Both the position numbers and the translations under genes were made by a program. The notes under the pieces were generated by a model that was not told the DNA's origin, ran no database searches, and worked only from the letters and a program-made list of their open reading frames with translations. A stretch of DNA of 54,065 nt from an uncultured Ruminococcus sp. (lineage in GTDB: Bacteria > Bacillota > Clostridia > Oscillospirales > Acutalibacteraceae). The stretch lies in NCBI GenBank assembly GCA_902765855.1, contig CACXBF010000014.1:1-54065 (forward strand), in the 5' to 3' direction. Below are positions 32,364 to 41,851 of the stretch, piece after piece. The number at the start of each line of letters is the position of its first letter. Within the stretch, counting starts at the first letter, position 1.

Positions 32364-33629
32364 TTATTTAGCATATCCCTCTATAATTTGACAGGTTTTT
32401 TCTATATCTTTATCAGTATGAGCTATTGAAACAAACATTGCTTCAAACTGTGATGGTGCAGTGTATATACCATTACTTTGCAAGTAATTGAAATAATCAG
32501 CATATTTTTTCGTATCTGCCGATTTTGCAGTTTCATAATCCGTCACAGGCTTATTTGTAAAGAATGCGGTCATTATTGAACCTGCACGATTCACATTAAG
32601 GCCTGCTTTACGCATAGCCGATTCTATCTTTGCAGATTTCTTCTCAAGCTCTGGATAAATAGTATTCTGATTTTCCTCAAGAATTTTAAGTGTGGCAAGA
32701 CCTGCGCTTACGGCAACGGGATTTCCTGAAAGAGTTCCGGCCTGATATACCGAACCAAGTGGCGAAATACATTCCATAATTTCACGCTTTCCGCCATATG
32801 CAGCTAAAGGCATACCTCCGCCAACTATTTTTCCTAAGGTTGTCATATCAGGACAAACACCATAATATTTTTGAGCACCACCAATACTTAAACGGAAACC
32901 TGTTATTACCTCATCAAAAATCAACAATGCACCATATTTTTCAGTAATATCTCTGAGGAATTGCAAGAAACCATTTTTAGGCGGAACTACACCCATATTC
33001 GCAGCACAAGGTTCAACTATAACACAGGCTATATCCTTACCATATTTATCAAAAAGCTTTTCTACTGATTCAACGCTGTTATATTTAGCAAGAAGTGTAG
33101 TTTCTGTATAGCCTTTTGGAACGCCTGAACTATCAGGAATAGAATTTGTCAACAAACCAGAACCCGCACGAACCAACAAACCATCAGAATGTCCATGATA
33201 ACAGCCTTCAAATTTTACAATAAAATCTCTTTTAGTATAACCTCTTGCCGCTCTCACAGCACTCATAACTGCTTCTGTTCCGGAATTTACAAGTCTGAGC
33301 ATTTCCATAGACGGAAAATTTCTCTTTATAACCCTTGCAAGCTCGATTTCTCCACTATGGCAAGCACCAAATGTCAAGCCCTTTTTGCAAGTATCTATTA
33401 CAGCGTTTATAACTTCGGGGTGAGTATGTCCAAGAATATTTGGTCCCCATGAGCATACGTAGTCGATGTATTCGTTTCCGTCAACATCATAAATTTTGTC
33501 ACCCTTTGCGTGGTCTATAAAAACAGGATTTTTGCCGACAGATTTCCATGCACGAACAGGACTGTTTACTCCGCCCGGCATAAAATCAAGTGCCTGTTCA
33601 TAAAGTTTTTCAGATTTCGTTGTATTCAT
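32364..33629 (-). CDS. hemL: Glutamate-1-semialdehyde 2,1-aminomutase
   Basis: The 421-residue PLP enzyme makes 5-aminolevulinate from glutamate-1-semialdehyde. Visible features are MPGGVNSPVRAW (N-terminal), the cofactor region VNSGTEAVMSAVRAARG, IFDEVITGFR, and the PLP lysine in TLGKIVGGGMPLAAYGG (about residue 263). AGGAG precedes the start. It is last in the hem operon, 12 bases after hemB. Confidence 0.95.
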   Translation of the reverse strand: MNTTKSEKLYEQALDFMPGGVNSPVRAWKSVGKNPVFIDHAKGDKIYDVDGNEYIDYVCSWGPNILGHTHPEVINAVIDTCKKGLTFGACHSGEIELARVIKRNFPSMEMLRLVNSGTEAVMSAVRAARGYTKRDFIVKFEGCYHGHSDGLLVRAGSGLLTNSIPDSSGVPKGYTETTLLAKYNSVESVEKLFDKYGKDIACVIVEPCAANMGVVPPKNGFLQFLRDITEKYGALLIFDEVITGFRLSIGGAQKYYGVCPDMTTLGKIVGGGMPLAAYGGKREIMECISPLGSVYQAGTLSGNPVAVSAGLATLKILEENQNTIYPELEKKSAKIESAMRKAGLNVNRAGSIMTAFFTNKPVTDYETAKSADTKKYADYFNYLQSNGIYTAPSQFEAMFVSIAHTDKDIEKTCQIIEGYAK

Positions 33630-33641
33630 AATTTATACTCC

Positions 33642-34613
33642 TTATCTGTAAAATTCATCAATCCACTTTGCAACATCAAGTGCGTGATATGTGATAATAA
33701 TATCCGCTCCCGCTCTCTTAATAGCAATCATATTTTCGCTTACAATTTTCTTTTCGTCTATCCAGCCATTCTGAGCGGCAGCTTTAACCATAGCATATTC
33801 ACCACTGACATTATAAGCAACAAGTGGCAAATCAAATTTTTCTCTTGCTGATTTAATTATATCTAAGTATGCAAGTGCAGGCTTGACCATAACCATATCA
33901 GCACCCTCAGATATATCGTCTGCAATTTCACGAAGAGCTTCTCTGCCATTTGCATAATCCATTTGATAAGTTTTTCTGTCACCAAATTCGGGAGCAGATT
34001 CTGCGGCATCTCTGAATGGTGAGTAATAAGCTGACGCAAATTTAGCGCTATATGAAAGTATCGGAGTATCAATAAAACCATTCTCATCAAGAACATTTCT
34101 TATTGCTGAAACTCTGCCGTCCATCATATCTGAAGGAGCTATAATATCAGCACCGGCTTTCGCAAGACTTACAGCCATCTTTGAAAGCAAGGGAAGTGTT
34201 TCATCATTGAGAATTTTTTCTCCGCAAACAACTCCGCAATGTCCATGAGAAGTATATTCGCAAAGGCATACATCGGCAATTATAATAAGTGATGGATAAT
34301 TTTTCTTTATATATCTTACTGCTTGTTGTGTGATACCATTATCGTTATATGCTTCTGTCGCATATTCGTCCTTATGCTTTGGAACACCGAAAATTAAAAT
34401 TCCCGAAATGCCACTCTTTTCAACTTCATTAAGAATTTCGTCTATTCTATCTAGTGAATATTGATAGATATTCGGCATAGATTCTACGGGATTTTTTATA
34501 TTTTCTCCCTCAACAACAAACATCGGATATATCAAATCACTTTTGCTTATTCTTGTTTCTCTTACCATGCTGCGTAGATTTTCGCTTGCTCTTAATCTTC
34601 TAAATCTTTTCAT
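33642..34613 (-). CDS. hemB: Delta-aminolevulinic acid dehydratase (porphobilinogen synthase)
   Basis: The 323-residue enzyme condenses two aminolevulinates to porphobilinogen. It carries the zinc cysteine cluster DVCLCEYTSHGHCG (about 115-128). The two Schiff-base lysines are in SYSAKFASAY (about 195) and MVMVKPALAYLD (about 248). The start at 34613 follows GAGGAG; MKRFRRLRASENLR is the usual N-terminus. It overlaps the end of the cobA-hemD gene. Confidence 0.95.
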   Translation of the reverse strand: MKRFRRLRASENLRSMVRETRISKSDLIYPMFVVEGENIKNPVESMPNIYQYSLDRIDEILNEVEKSGISGILIFGVPKHKDEYATEAYNDNGITQQAVRYIKKNYPSLIIIADVCLCEYTSHGHCGVVCGEKILNDETLPLLSKMAVSLAKAGADIIAPSDMMDGRVSAIRNVLDENGFIDTPILSYSAKFASAYYSPFRDAAESAPEFGDRKTYQMDYANGREALREIADDISEGADMVMVKPALAYLDIIKSAREKFDLPLVAYNVSGEYAMVKAAAQNGWIDEKKIVSENMIAIKRAGADIIITYHALDVAKWIDEFYR

Positions 34614-36093
34614 TGCTGTTCTCCTCAACTATTTTAAGAATTGTATCCGTTATACCTTCAACAGTCTTTGTCTTTGAAATATTAAATCCGCTCACGCCGT
34701 GTTTAATTAAGGTTTCAGCGGTTATTTCACCAATACAGACTATTTTGGTCTTTGGTGAAATTGTAAAACCGCCCTCATAGAAAGCGTCAACTCCCGATGA
34801 ACTCGCAAAAGCAATAAAATCAGTATCAATCGTCTTATCAGCCTCTGTTTTATAATCAAGCTGAACGCCATAGGTTTTTATATCATCATACTGAATATTA
34901 TTTTTATCAAGAATTTCTGTAAGAAGTAAAGAACCCTTTTCCGCTCTTAAAATAAGAAGTCTTTCATCACTATGAACCTTTTTTGCGAGAAGTTCTCCAA
35001 GAGCCTCTGATGTAAAATCATTTGGGATAAGCTCTGCAAAAATGCCGTATTTTTCAAGTACAGAAGCTGTTCCCATACCAATAACCGCAAATTTAATATT
35101 TATAAGCTTTCTTATATCTATCTTTAATGCTTTGAGTTTATTAAGGAAGATTTCTGCTCCATTCATACTTGTAAGAACGATATAGCTATATTTGTCTATA
35201 TCATTAAGAGCCTTATCAAATTTCGGATTGTTTCTATATTCGATAATATTGAGATGATTCATATGGTTAATATCTGCACCATAGGCAGAAAGCTGTTTTG
35301 AAAGCTTTGAAGAAAGTCTTTGAGTTCCTGTTACTGTAACAGAAATATCTTTTAAAGGCTTTTTAATAGTCGGTGAAAAATCATATTCCACAGTTTTTCC
35401 GACAGCTATAACAACAGGAGGTTTAATTTCGTTTTCCTCCGCTACCTTACAAATAGTTCTGAGTGTAGCCCTGACAGTCTGATTTTTCGCATATGCTCCG
35501 TTAGAAATAATTGCAATAGGAGTATTTTCCGACATACCATTTTCTATAAGACTATGCACTATTTGTGGAAGATTTCTAAGTCCCATAAGAAATACAAGTG
35601 TCCCTCCACATTCGGCATAGGCTTTCATATTTTCAGGTAGAATATCCTCCGCTGTATGTCCGGTAATAACATGAAAGCTTCTGCTTGTAAGTCTGTGCGT
35701 AACAGGTATTCCGGCAAGCGCCGGCACTGCAATAGCTGATGAAATTCCCGGAACTATATCAAAGGGAATGTCACCTTCTTTGAGTGCGATTATCTCCTCT
35801 CCACCTCTGCCGAAAACGAAAGGGTCGCCGCCTTTAAGCCTGACAACTGTTTTATTTTCACGAGCCTTTTCAATCAAAAGACTGTTTATAGTTTCCTGAG
35901 TTTCACTATGTGCCCCAGAACGCTTTCCAACACAAATTTTTTCTGCATTTTCAGCATATTCAAGAAGTTCCTTATCAACAAGACTGTCATATATAAGCAC
36001 ATCGCATTTTTGGATAAGATCCAAACCACGAAGCGTAATCAAATCATAGTCTCCACAGCCTGCACCAACAAGATATACTCTGCCCTTATTCAT
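34600..36093 (-). CDS. cobA-hemD: Uroporphyrinogen-III C-methyltransferase/uroporphyrinogen-III synthase fusion
   Basis: The 497-residue bifunctional protein has an N-terminal SUMT (CobA) domain (VYLVGAGCGDYDLITLRGLD; RLKGGDPFVFGRGGEE; VVPGISSA; ITGHTAED; FLMGLRNL; about 1-245). It makes precorrin-2 from uroporphyrinogen III. The C-terminal HemD domain (about 250-497, with IVLTSMNGAEIF and FIAFASSSGVDAF) closes and inverts the tetrapyrrole ring. The fusion is common in clostridia. Its start overlaps the hemC stop (ATGA). With the downstream-acting dehydrogenase it commits flux to siroheme or cobalamin. Confidence 0.93.
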   Translation of the reverse strand: MNKGRVYLVGAGCGDYDLITLRGLDLIQKCDVLIYDSLVDKELLEYAENAEKICVGKRSGAHSETQETINSLLIEKARENKTVVRLKGGDPFVFGRGGEEIIALKEGDIPFDIVPGISSAIAVPALAGIPVTHRLTSRSFHVITGHTAEDILPENMKAYAECGGTLVFLMGLRNLPQIVHSLIENGMSENTPIAIISNGAYAKNQTVRATLRTICKVAEENEIKPPVVIAVGKTVEYDFSPTIKKPLKDISVTVTGTQRLSSKLSKQLSAYGADINHMNHLNIIEYRNNPKFDKALNDIDKYSYIVLTSMNGAEIFLNKLKALKIDIRKLINIKFAVIGMGTASVLEKYGIFAELIPNDFTSEALGELLAKKVHSDERLLILRAEKGSLLLTEILDKNNIQYDDIKTYGVQLDYKTEADKTIDTDFIAFASSSGVDAFYEGGFTISPKTKIVCIGEITAETLIKHGVSGFNISKTKTVEGITDTILKIVEENSNEKI

Positions 36094-36956
36094 AGCTTTT
36101 TCGTCAACTCCTTTGCAAGCTCAAATCTTTCTGATATATCTGCACTTTTGGATAAAATGTTGCAATCCTCACCCGAAACATAGAGTGTAATTTTATCACC
36201 GTTTATCTCGGAATATGCACCCAAAGGCATACCGCAATCTGCATTTAAAATCTGTGGAACGGCTCTTTCAAGCTGAAATGAATAAAAAGTTTCCTGATGA
36301 TTTACAAGACTAATATAGCTTTTAAGTCTTTCATCATTTTTACGGCTTTCTACGGCAATTATGCCTTGACAAGGCGACGGCAAAAACTCGTTATAATCAA
36401 ATGGTATAACTGTATATTCTTTACTATTATAAATTCCAAGTCTTTCAAGACCTGCCGCCGCAAGAATTAAAGCGTCATATTCACCATTTATAAGTTTACG
36501 CAATCTGGTATCAACATTACCTCGTATATCCTTAACTGTAACTAAAGGATATAGCCTATGCAAAAAACTTTTTCTGCGTATACTTCCCGTGCCAACAATA
36601 AAGTCGCTGCTATTTTTTATTGGTAAATCATTTCTTGTAACTAAAACATCTTTATAATTTCCTCTTTCAAGTACGGCAGATATTTCCAAACCCTCCGCAA
36701 GCTCTAAGGGCAAATCCTTTGCACTATGGACAGCAAGGTCTATTTCACCAGAAAGCAATGCCGATTCAAGCTCTGAAATAAATACACCCTTTCCTCCAAA
36801 GGACGCAAGTGATTTATCAAGCACTTTATCACCCTTTGTGGATATATGAACTGTTGCTATTTCTATATCATTACAGACAGATTTCAGCTTTGCTATAAAC
36901 ATTTCTGTCTGTGCAAGTGCAAGCTTACTTTTTCTCGTTCCGATTTTAATTTTCAT
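36090..36956 (-). CDS. hemC: Hydroxymethylbilane synthase (porphobilinogen deaminase)
   Basis: The 288-residue enzyme polymerises four porphobilinogens. It starts KIKIGTRKSKLALAQTEMF, has HSAKDLPLELAEG (catalytic Asp about residue 80), FIVGTGSIRRKSFL, and the dipyrromethane cofactor cysteine in NADCGMPLGAY (about 240). It is about 20 residues shorter than many homologues at the C-terminus. Its start overlaps the end of the precorrin-2 dehydrogenase gene. Confidence 0.94.
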   Translation of the reverse strand: MKIKIGTRKSKLALAQTEMFIAKLKSVCNDIEIATVHISTKGDKVLDKSLASFGGKGVFISELESALLSGEIDLAVHSAKDLPLELAEGLEISAVLERGNYKDVLVTRNDLPIKNSSDFIVGTGSIRRKSFLHRLYPLVTVKDIRGNVDTRLRKLINGEYDALILAAAGLERLGIYNSKEYTVIPFDYNEFLPSPCQGIIAVESRKNDERLKSYISLVNHQETFYSFQLERAVPQILNADCGMPLGAYSEINGDKITLYVSGEDCNILSKSADISERFELAKELTKKL

Positions 36957-37560
36957 TATTAGCTTCCTCTATCAATTTTGACACAAGGTTGTCATTTATT
37001 TCATCTCTTGAAAGGCACAATGCAAGCAATCTCTCAAAAACTATTTTTCTGTCAGCTTCATTTCTGACTTCAGATTTTATATGCTTTCTATATTTAAAAA
37101 GTGTTTCGGTAATATCGGCATTATCACCATCAAGCAATTCCTCAAGTCTTTCACGAATATATTTTGCATAAACAGGACTTTTTCCCGAACTTGTTATTCC
37201 TGCCGTAATTCCGTTTTTATTAACCAACGCCGGAAAAATAAATCCGCATTTATCCTTATCATCAACGGTATTGACAAGGATATTCTTTTCACTGCAAAGC
37301 TTGAAAATATGTCCGTTTACACCCTCATCGTCAGTAGCACTTATCGCACAAAATATATTGTCAAGGTCGCTGTCTATAAATTTTCTTTCTATAACGGCAA
37401 CATCAAGCTTTCTGATTTCTTCACATATAAAAGGTGCGATAACGGTTATCTTAGGTTCAAATGACAAAAGCTTTTCGACCTTACGCAAGGCAACCTTTCC
37501 ACCGCCTACAACAAGAATTTTCCTGTCTTTTATGTCTATATAGAACGGGAAATAAGCCAT
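36946..37560 (-). CDS. Precorrin-2 dehydrogenase (CysG N-terminal/Met8-like)
   Basis: The 204-residue NAD-binding protein (YFPFYIDIKDRKILVVGGGK, VALRKVEKLL) oxidises precorrin-2 to sirohydrochlorin and in many members inserts iron to give siroheme. The ATDDEGVN stretch carries the conserved Asp-region. The start overlaps the hemA stop (TAATG). Together with cobA-hemD it gives a complete route from uroporphyrinogen III to siroheme, consistent with the sulfate transporter upstream. Confidence 0.9.
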   Translation of the reverse strand: MAYFPFYIDIKDRKILVVGGGKVALRKVEKLLSFEPKITVIAPFICEEIRKLDVAVIERKFIDSDLDNIFCAISATDDEGVNGHIFKLCSEKNILVNTVDDKDKCGFIFPALVNKNGITAGITSSGKSPVYAKYIRERLEELLDGDNADITETLFKYRKHIKSEVRNEADRKIVFERLLALCLSRDEINDNLVSKLIEEANNEN

Positions 37561-38693
37561 TATTCCACACCTCCAAAAGTTTTATATACATTCAGAATCT
37601 TTTCAAATTCTTCTGCGGATAACTCCTCTCTCAGTTTATATAAAAGCTCCTCAAAGGATTTTTCTTTCAGTTTCAGCTTTACTGCATCTATATATGGCAG
37701 AAAGCTATGAAACAATATATCCTTTTTGAGAACCTCAATTTCTTCTTCAATAATTTTCTTAGCTTCATCAACGCTGCTTAGCTTGAGAGAATTATTTTCC
37801 TTAGCAAGGGTTTTGAAGTAGTCCACATCAACAAGCCTGATACCCGATATTTTCTCAATTTCTCTGTCTATATCAGGCGGAACAGCCAAATCTATAAAAA
37901 GTCTGTTCTTATTTTCTTTAAGGCATTTCTGCAAATCATAATATGTTATTGTATAATGCGGACTTGAAGTCGCACTTATAAGGCAATCTACCTTATTGAT
38001 ATATTCATATCTATTGTTATATTCCACCGTAGAAACATCATTTATATATGTAAAATCATTATTATGATTTCTTAGCGTGGTTATAATGCTTATATTTTTA
38101 TGCGAAACAAGATTTTTAACAAGGCTTGTGCCAATCTTACCTGTTGCACCTATCACCATAACGCTTACATTTTCGCCAAGTCTTGCGACCTCATTTGCGG
38201 CAAGCGTTGCCATAGATACAGATGTTTTAGAAAGAACTGTTTCTGTTTTAATGCGTTTAGCACAAGCAATAGCCGCCTGAAAAACTGTATTCAATTCATA
38301 GCCAGTAGTTTTATATTTCTGAGCAAAAGCATATGCTCTTTTAACCTGACCAAGAATTTCGTCCTCGCCTATAACCATAGAATCAATACCGCTTGCAACA
38401 TTATATAGATGAGAAATGGCCCTATCTTCATAGAAAAGAAATATCTGCTTTGACAATCTTGAAACTTCAAAGCCTGAATATTCTGCCAAGGTATTTTTAG
38501 CAAAGTTTATTGCATTTTCATTTCCTACAAAATATAATTCCATACGATTACAAGTGCAAACTATAAGACACTCATTTATAAAGTCAGAATTTATAAGGCA
38601 ATTCAGCAAAGATTTTTGAGTATCTTCTGAAAAAGCAAATTGTTTTCTTATTTCCAAATCTGAATTTTTATGGTTAATACTTATACAATACAT
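37560..38693 (-). CDS. hemA: Glutamyl-tRNA reductase
   Basis: The 377-residue enzyme reduces glutamyl-tRNA to glutamate-1-semialdehyde. It shows SINHKNSDLEIRKQFAF at the N-terminus, the catalytic cysteine in VCTCNRMELYFV (about 48), EDEILGQVKRAY, and the NADPH fold VMVIGATGKIGTSLV (about 175). The start at 38693 (MYCISINHKN) fits the family; a longer frame to 38741 would run through the terminator-like hairpin. The ribosome site is weak. It is first of six co-directional hem/siroheme genes. Confidence 0.93.
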   Translation of the reverse strand: MYCISINHKNSDLEIRKQFAFSEDTQKSLLNCLINSDFINECLIVCTCNRMELYFVGNENAINFAKNTLAEYSGFEVSRLSKQIFLFYEDRAISHLYNVASGIDSMVIGEDEILGQVKRAYAFAQKYKTTGYELNTVFQAAIACAKRIKTETVLSKTSVSMATLAANEVARLGENVSVMVIGATGKIGTSLVKNLVSHKNISIITTLRNHNNDFTYINDVSTVEYNNRYEYINKVDCLISATSSPHYTITYYDLQKCLKENKNRLFIDLAVPPDIDREIEKISGIRLVDVDYFKTLAKENNSLKLSSVDEAKKIIEEEIEVLKKDILFHSFLPYIDAVKLKLKEKSFEELLYKLREELSAEEFEKILNVYKTFGGVE

Positions 38694-38721
38694 AATTTTA
38701 TCTATCAACACCTTAAAAAAC

Positions 38722-38772
38722 GTCCCTGCGGCATAAAACAACGCACAAGCATTATTTTAATACCACAGGGAC
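38722..38772 (-). terminator. Terminator upstream of hemA, overlapping its promoter
   Basis: GTCCCTGTGG pairs with CCGCAGGGAC (minus strand), followed by GTTTTTT. It probably ends read-through from the sulfate transporter operon. The 5' arm lies within the hemA promoter spacer, so transcripts started there cannot form it. Confidence 0.6.
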
Positions 38773-38782
38773 TCAATGTCAA
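38754..38782 (-). promoter_or_regulatory. Promoter of the hem operon
   Basis: Minus-strand TTGACA (38777-38782) and TAAAAT (38754-38759) are separated by 17 bases. The -35 abuts the end of the repeat copy B. Confidence 0.6.
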
Positions 38783-39087
38783 CGCCGGCGAGCCGCCGGT
38801 GCCAAGACGCGGAATCGGTTTTGCAAGCAAAACCTCGACATTTATAAAAGAAGATGATTACCGCGGATGAAGTAACTACCGTAGCCGAATTGGCTTCGCC
38901 ATTCGGCTCTACCGATTAGTTAACATACTTATTTAATAGAACGAAACTTTTAATTGTCTTAGAAAAGTTGACTAACTCATCGGTAGTCCATTGGGAATTT
39001 TATTACCCGCGGTAAAAAACTTCCCATACTCACTACAAGTGAGGCTTGCCGAGCGATCACGCGTCTTGGTTGCGGCGGCTCGCCGCC
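38783..39087. repeat. Interspersed structured repeat, copy B (inverted pair)
   Basis: A 305-bp unit has inverted ends: GGCGAGCCGCCG-N3-CCAAGACGCG at the left, and CGCGTCTTGG with GCGGCGGCTCGCCGCC at the right. Inner inverted segments are CTACCGATTAGTTA and TAACTCATCGGTAG. The right half matches copy A at 11991-12161. No coding frame is supported. It fills the gap between cysA and the hemA promoter. Confidence 0.75.
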
Positions 39088-39126
39088 TTGAGCAAAACTG
39101 TTATCTGTCCTAAGGAAGTCTTTAAA

Positions 39127-40185
39127 CTAAATAATGAATGAATCCTCATTAATAGCCTCATTATCGAGTATGTATACCGAATTGCCCTTTGTAACGAATA
39201 TCTTATATACAAACACATCGACTTTTTCGCCTACTGTTACCTCTGCTTCGTTAAGCGTTCTTTTGGCAGTAAGCTTTGTACCGTTTACAGCTATTGTAAG
39301 CTCTGTATTATCGCCTCTGAAAGCTACTCTCTCAACTACTCCCTCAGCCGCAGAACTCTTATATTTTTGGTTTTCGTTCTTTTTAGTAACATCTAAAAAT
39401 TCAGGTCTGATTATAGCCTTATCTGCACCGTCAATTTCCTTAAATGTACTGAATTTGCTGTAATCATCAACAAACGAAGCTTGTCCAAAAAATGATGCTG
39501 TAAAAGCTGTCTGTGGCTTTTGATATATTTCTATCGGAGAACCTTTTTGCTCGATTTTACCATGATTAGTTATGATAATCTCATCAGCAACCTCTATTGC
39601 CTCGTCTTGGTCGTGAGTTACGAATATGCTTGTAACGCCAAGCTTTTCTATCATTTCTTTCAACCAACTTCTTAGTTCTTGTCTGACCTTTGCATCAATA
39701 GCCGCAAAAGGTTCATCAAGAAGTAAAAGTTGTGGATTCGGTGCTAAAGCTCTTGCAAAAGCTACTCTCTGTCTTTGACCACCGGAAAGCTGGCTCGGAT
39801 ACCTCTTGCCTAAGCCCTCAAGACCGATAAGCTTTATAAGTTCGTTTACTCTTTCTTTTATGTATTTTTTATCAGCTTTTTGAACTTTAAGTCCGAAAGC
39901 GATATTATCATAAACTGTCATATAGCGAAAAAGCGCGTAATTTTGAAAGACAAAACCTATCCCACGCTTACTTGCAGGAATATTATTGACAACCTTACCG
40001 TCAATGATTATTTCTCCACTATCAGGATTTTCAAGACCTGCAATCATTCTTAATATAGTTGTCTTTCCGCTGCCGCTCGGACCTAAAAGACCTATTAACT
40101 TTCCTTTTTCAATTCCGAAATTAACATTATCAGACGCCTTAAAATCGCCGAAGGTTTTATTTATATTTTTCAGTTCAACATACAT
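39127..40185 (-). CDS. cysA: Sulfate/thiosulfate ABC transporter ATP-binding protein
   Basis: The 352-residue ATPase has Walker A GPSGSGKTT, the signature LSGGQRQRVAFARALAP, Walker B LLLLDEPFAAID, and the His loop FVTHDQDEA. A C-terminal TOBE-like domain follows (about 240-340). CysA energises sulfate import. The ATG follows the cysW stop directly. It is the last gene of the sbp-cysT-cysW-cysA operon. Confidence 0.9.
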   Translation of the reverse strand: MYVELKNINKTFGDFKASDNVNFGIEKGKLIGLLGPSGSGKTTILRMIAGLENPDSGEIIIDGKVVNNIPASKRGIGFVFQNYALFRYMTVYDNIAFGLKVQKADKKYIKERVNELIKLIGLEGLGKRYPSQLSGGQRQRVAFARALAPNPQLLLLDEPFAAIDAKVRQELRSWLKEMIEKLGVTSIFVTHDQDEAIEVADEIIITNHGKIEQKGSPIEIYQKPQTAFTASFFGQASFVDDYSKFSTFKEIDGADKAIIRPEFLDVTKKNENQKYKSSAAEGVVERVAFRGDNTELTIAVNGTKLTAKRTLNEAEVTVGEKVDVFVYKIFVTKGNSVYILDNEAINEDSFII

Positions 40186-41007
40186 TTATATATCCTTCTT
40201 TCCTTTATATTCAACCACACTTCTTATTATCAATATAGCAATCGCCATAATGACAAGGATTGAGGATACTGCAAAAGCAGGAACATACTGAAATTCATTA
40301 AAGAGAATTTCCACATGAAGTGGAAGTGTATTTGTTTTTCCTCTTAGATGACCAGATAATACAGAAACCGCTCCGAATTCTCCCATAGCTCTTGCGGCAC
40401 ACAAAATAATACCATAAAGGAAAGCCCATTTTATATGTGGAAAAGTTATTCTGCGGAAAATTGTAAAACCATTTGCACCCATAAGTGCCGCAGCTTCTTC
40501 TTCGTCTGTTCCTTGAGCCTCAAGAACAGGTATAAGTTCTCTTGATATAAACGGAAATGTAACAAAAACTGTTGCAAGAACTACACCGGGAACAGCATAA
40601 ACTATGCTTACATCAGCTTGTTGTAAAAGTGGATAAAGTATGCTCTGTCTGCCAAATGTAAGTATAAAAATCAAACCAGCGATAACAGGAGATACTGTAA
40701 CCGGCAAATCTATAAGAGTGGTAAGAACTTTTTTGCCCTTAAATCTAAATTTTGTTATAGCCCAAGCCGCAAATACTCCGAATATTGTATTTACAGCTAC
40801 TGCGATAAGAGTTGCTTCAAGAGTAAGGATAGTTGCTTTTACGGTATATTCATCTGTAATGGCTTTAACATAAACCTCCCAACCTTGTTTAAAAGCCTCT
40901 GAAAAAACTGTTATAAGGGGCAATATAAGCATTACAAAAAGAAATAATATACTTATTCCGATAAGTACACCCTTGACTATTTTCGAGCCCAATTTATTTT
41001 CGTGCAT
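40186..41007 (-). CDS. cysW: Sulfate ABC transporter permease CysW
   Basis: The 273-residue inner-membrane protein has six predicted spans and the permease EAA loop around ISRELIPVLEAQGTDEEEAA, ALMGANGFTIF. CysW-type motifs include ARAMGEFGAVSVLSGHLRGK and TNTLPLHVEILFNE. It pairs with CysT as the transmembrane channel for sulfate. It is 4 bases after cysT. Confidence 0.92.
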   Translation of the reverse strand: MHENKLGSKIVKGVLIGISILFLFVMLILPLITVFSEAFKQGWEVYVKAITDEYTVKATILTLEATLIAVAVNTIFGVFAAWAITKFRFKGKKVLTTLIDLPVTVSPVIAGLIFILTFGRQSILYPLLQQADVSIVYAVPGVVLATVFVTFPFISRELIPVLEAQGTDEEEAAALMGANGFTIFRRITFPHIKWAFLYGIILCAARAMGEFGAVSVLSGHLRGKTNTLPLHVEILFNEFQYVPAFAVSSILVIMAIAILIIRSVVEYKGKKDI

Positions 41008-41011
41008 TATA

Positions 41012-41842
41012 TTAACCCCCTTTCAGAATCTTTGTATTTCTTGCCTGAATAAGATTTATTACAAATAACAGCAAGAATGATACTGCAAGCATTACAAGTG
41101 CTATTGCTGTTGCACTTTTATAGTCGAACTCCTGAAGTTCTGACATTATTATAAGCGGTGTAATTTCTGTTTCATAAGGCTTGTTTCCTGCTATAAAAAC
41201 TACACTGCCATATTCGCCAAGGCATCTGCCGAAAGCAAGTCCAAAACCTGTAAAAACTGCTGGTCTTATTTCAGGAAAGATTATTTTCCAAAATATTCTT
41301 GTTCTGCTCGCACCAAGCACTCCTGCGGCTTCTTCGTATGATGAATCAAGCTTTTCAAGTATCGGCTGAACTGAACGAACTACAAAAGGTATACCTATGA
41401 AAATAAGAGCAATCGTAATGCCAACCTGTGTATAAGCAATTTTAATTCCGAACTTATCGAAAAAGCTTCCTATCAAGCCATTATCTGTTGTAAGCGATGT
41501 AAGAGCCATACCGGCAACCGCTGTCGGAAGTGCAAAAGGAAGTTCTATCATACCGTCTATAATTTTCTTTCCCGGAAACTGATACCTTACAAGTACCCAC
41601 GCTATAATAACTCCCATAACAGCGTTTATAAGAGAGGCTATAAAAGCTGTTATAAAGCTTACTTTAAAGCTTGCAAGAACACGCTCACGAGTTATAGTCT
41701 GAATAAAATCGCTAAAATCCATTTGAGCTGTATATATTACGAGTGACGCAAGCGGTATCAAAACCACAAGACTTAGTATAGAAAGCGTTACGCCCATAGA
41801 CAATCCAAACAATGGGATTACTCTTTTTTTCGCTTTTTTCAT
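41012..41842 (-). CDS. cysT: Sulfate ABC transporter permease CysT
   Basis: The 276-residue inner-membrane protein has six spans and the EAA loop VRSVQPILEKLDSSYEEAAG. The CysT signature includes LPFALPTAVAGMAL and GRCLGEYGSVVFIAGN. It is the partner of CysW. It follows sbp by 9 bases. Confidence 0.92.
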   Translation of the reverse strand: MKKAKKRVIPLFGLSMGVTLSILSLVVLIPLASLVIYTAQMDFSDFIQTITRERVLASFKVSFITAFIASLINAVMGVIIAWVLVRYQFPGKKIIDGMIELPFALPTAVAGMALTSLTTDNGLIGSFFDKFGIKIAYTQVGITIALIFIGIPFVVRSVQPILEKLDSSYEEAAGVLGASRTRIFWKIIFPEIRPAVFTGFGLAFGRCLGEYGSVVFIAGNKPYETEITPLIIMSELQEFDYKSATAIALVMLAVSFLLLFVINLIQARNTKILKGG

Positions 41843-41851
41843 TATTACACC

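Noticed and set aside
38694-38741. Longer hemA start at 38741
   Set aside because: The added 16 residues have no family support and would place the start codon inside the terminator/promoter hairpin region.
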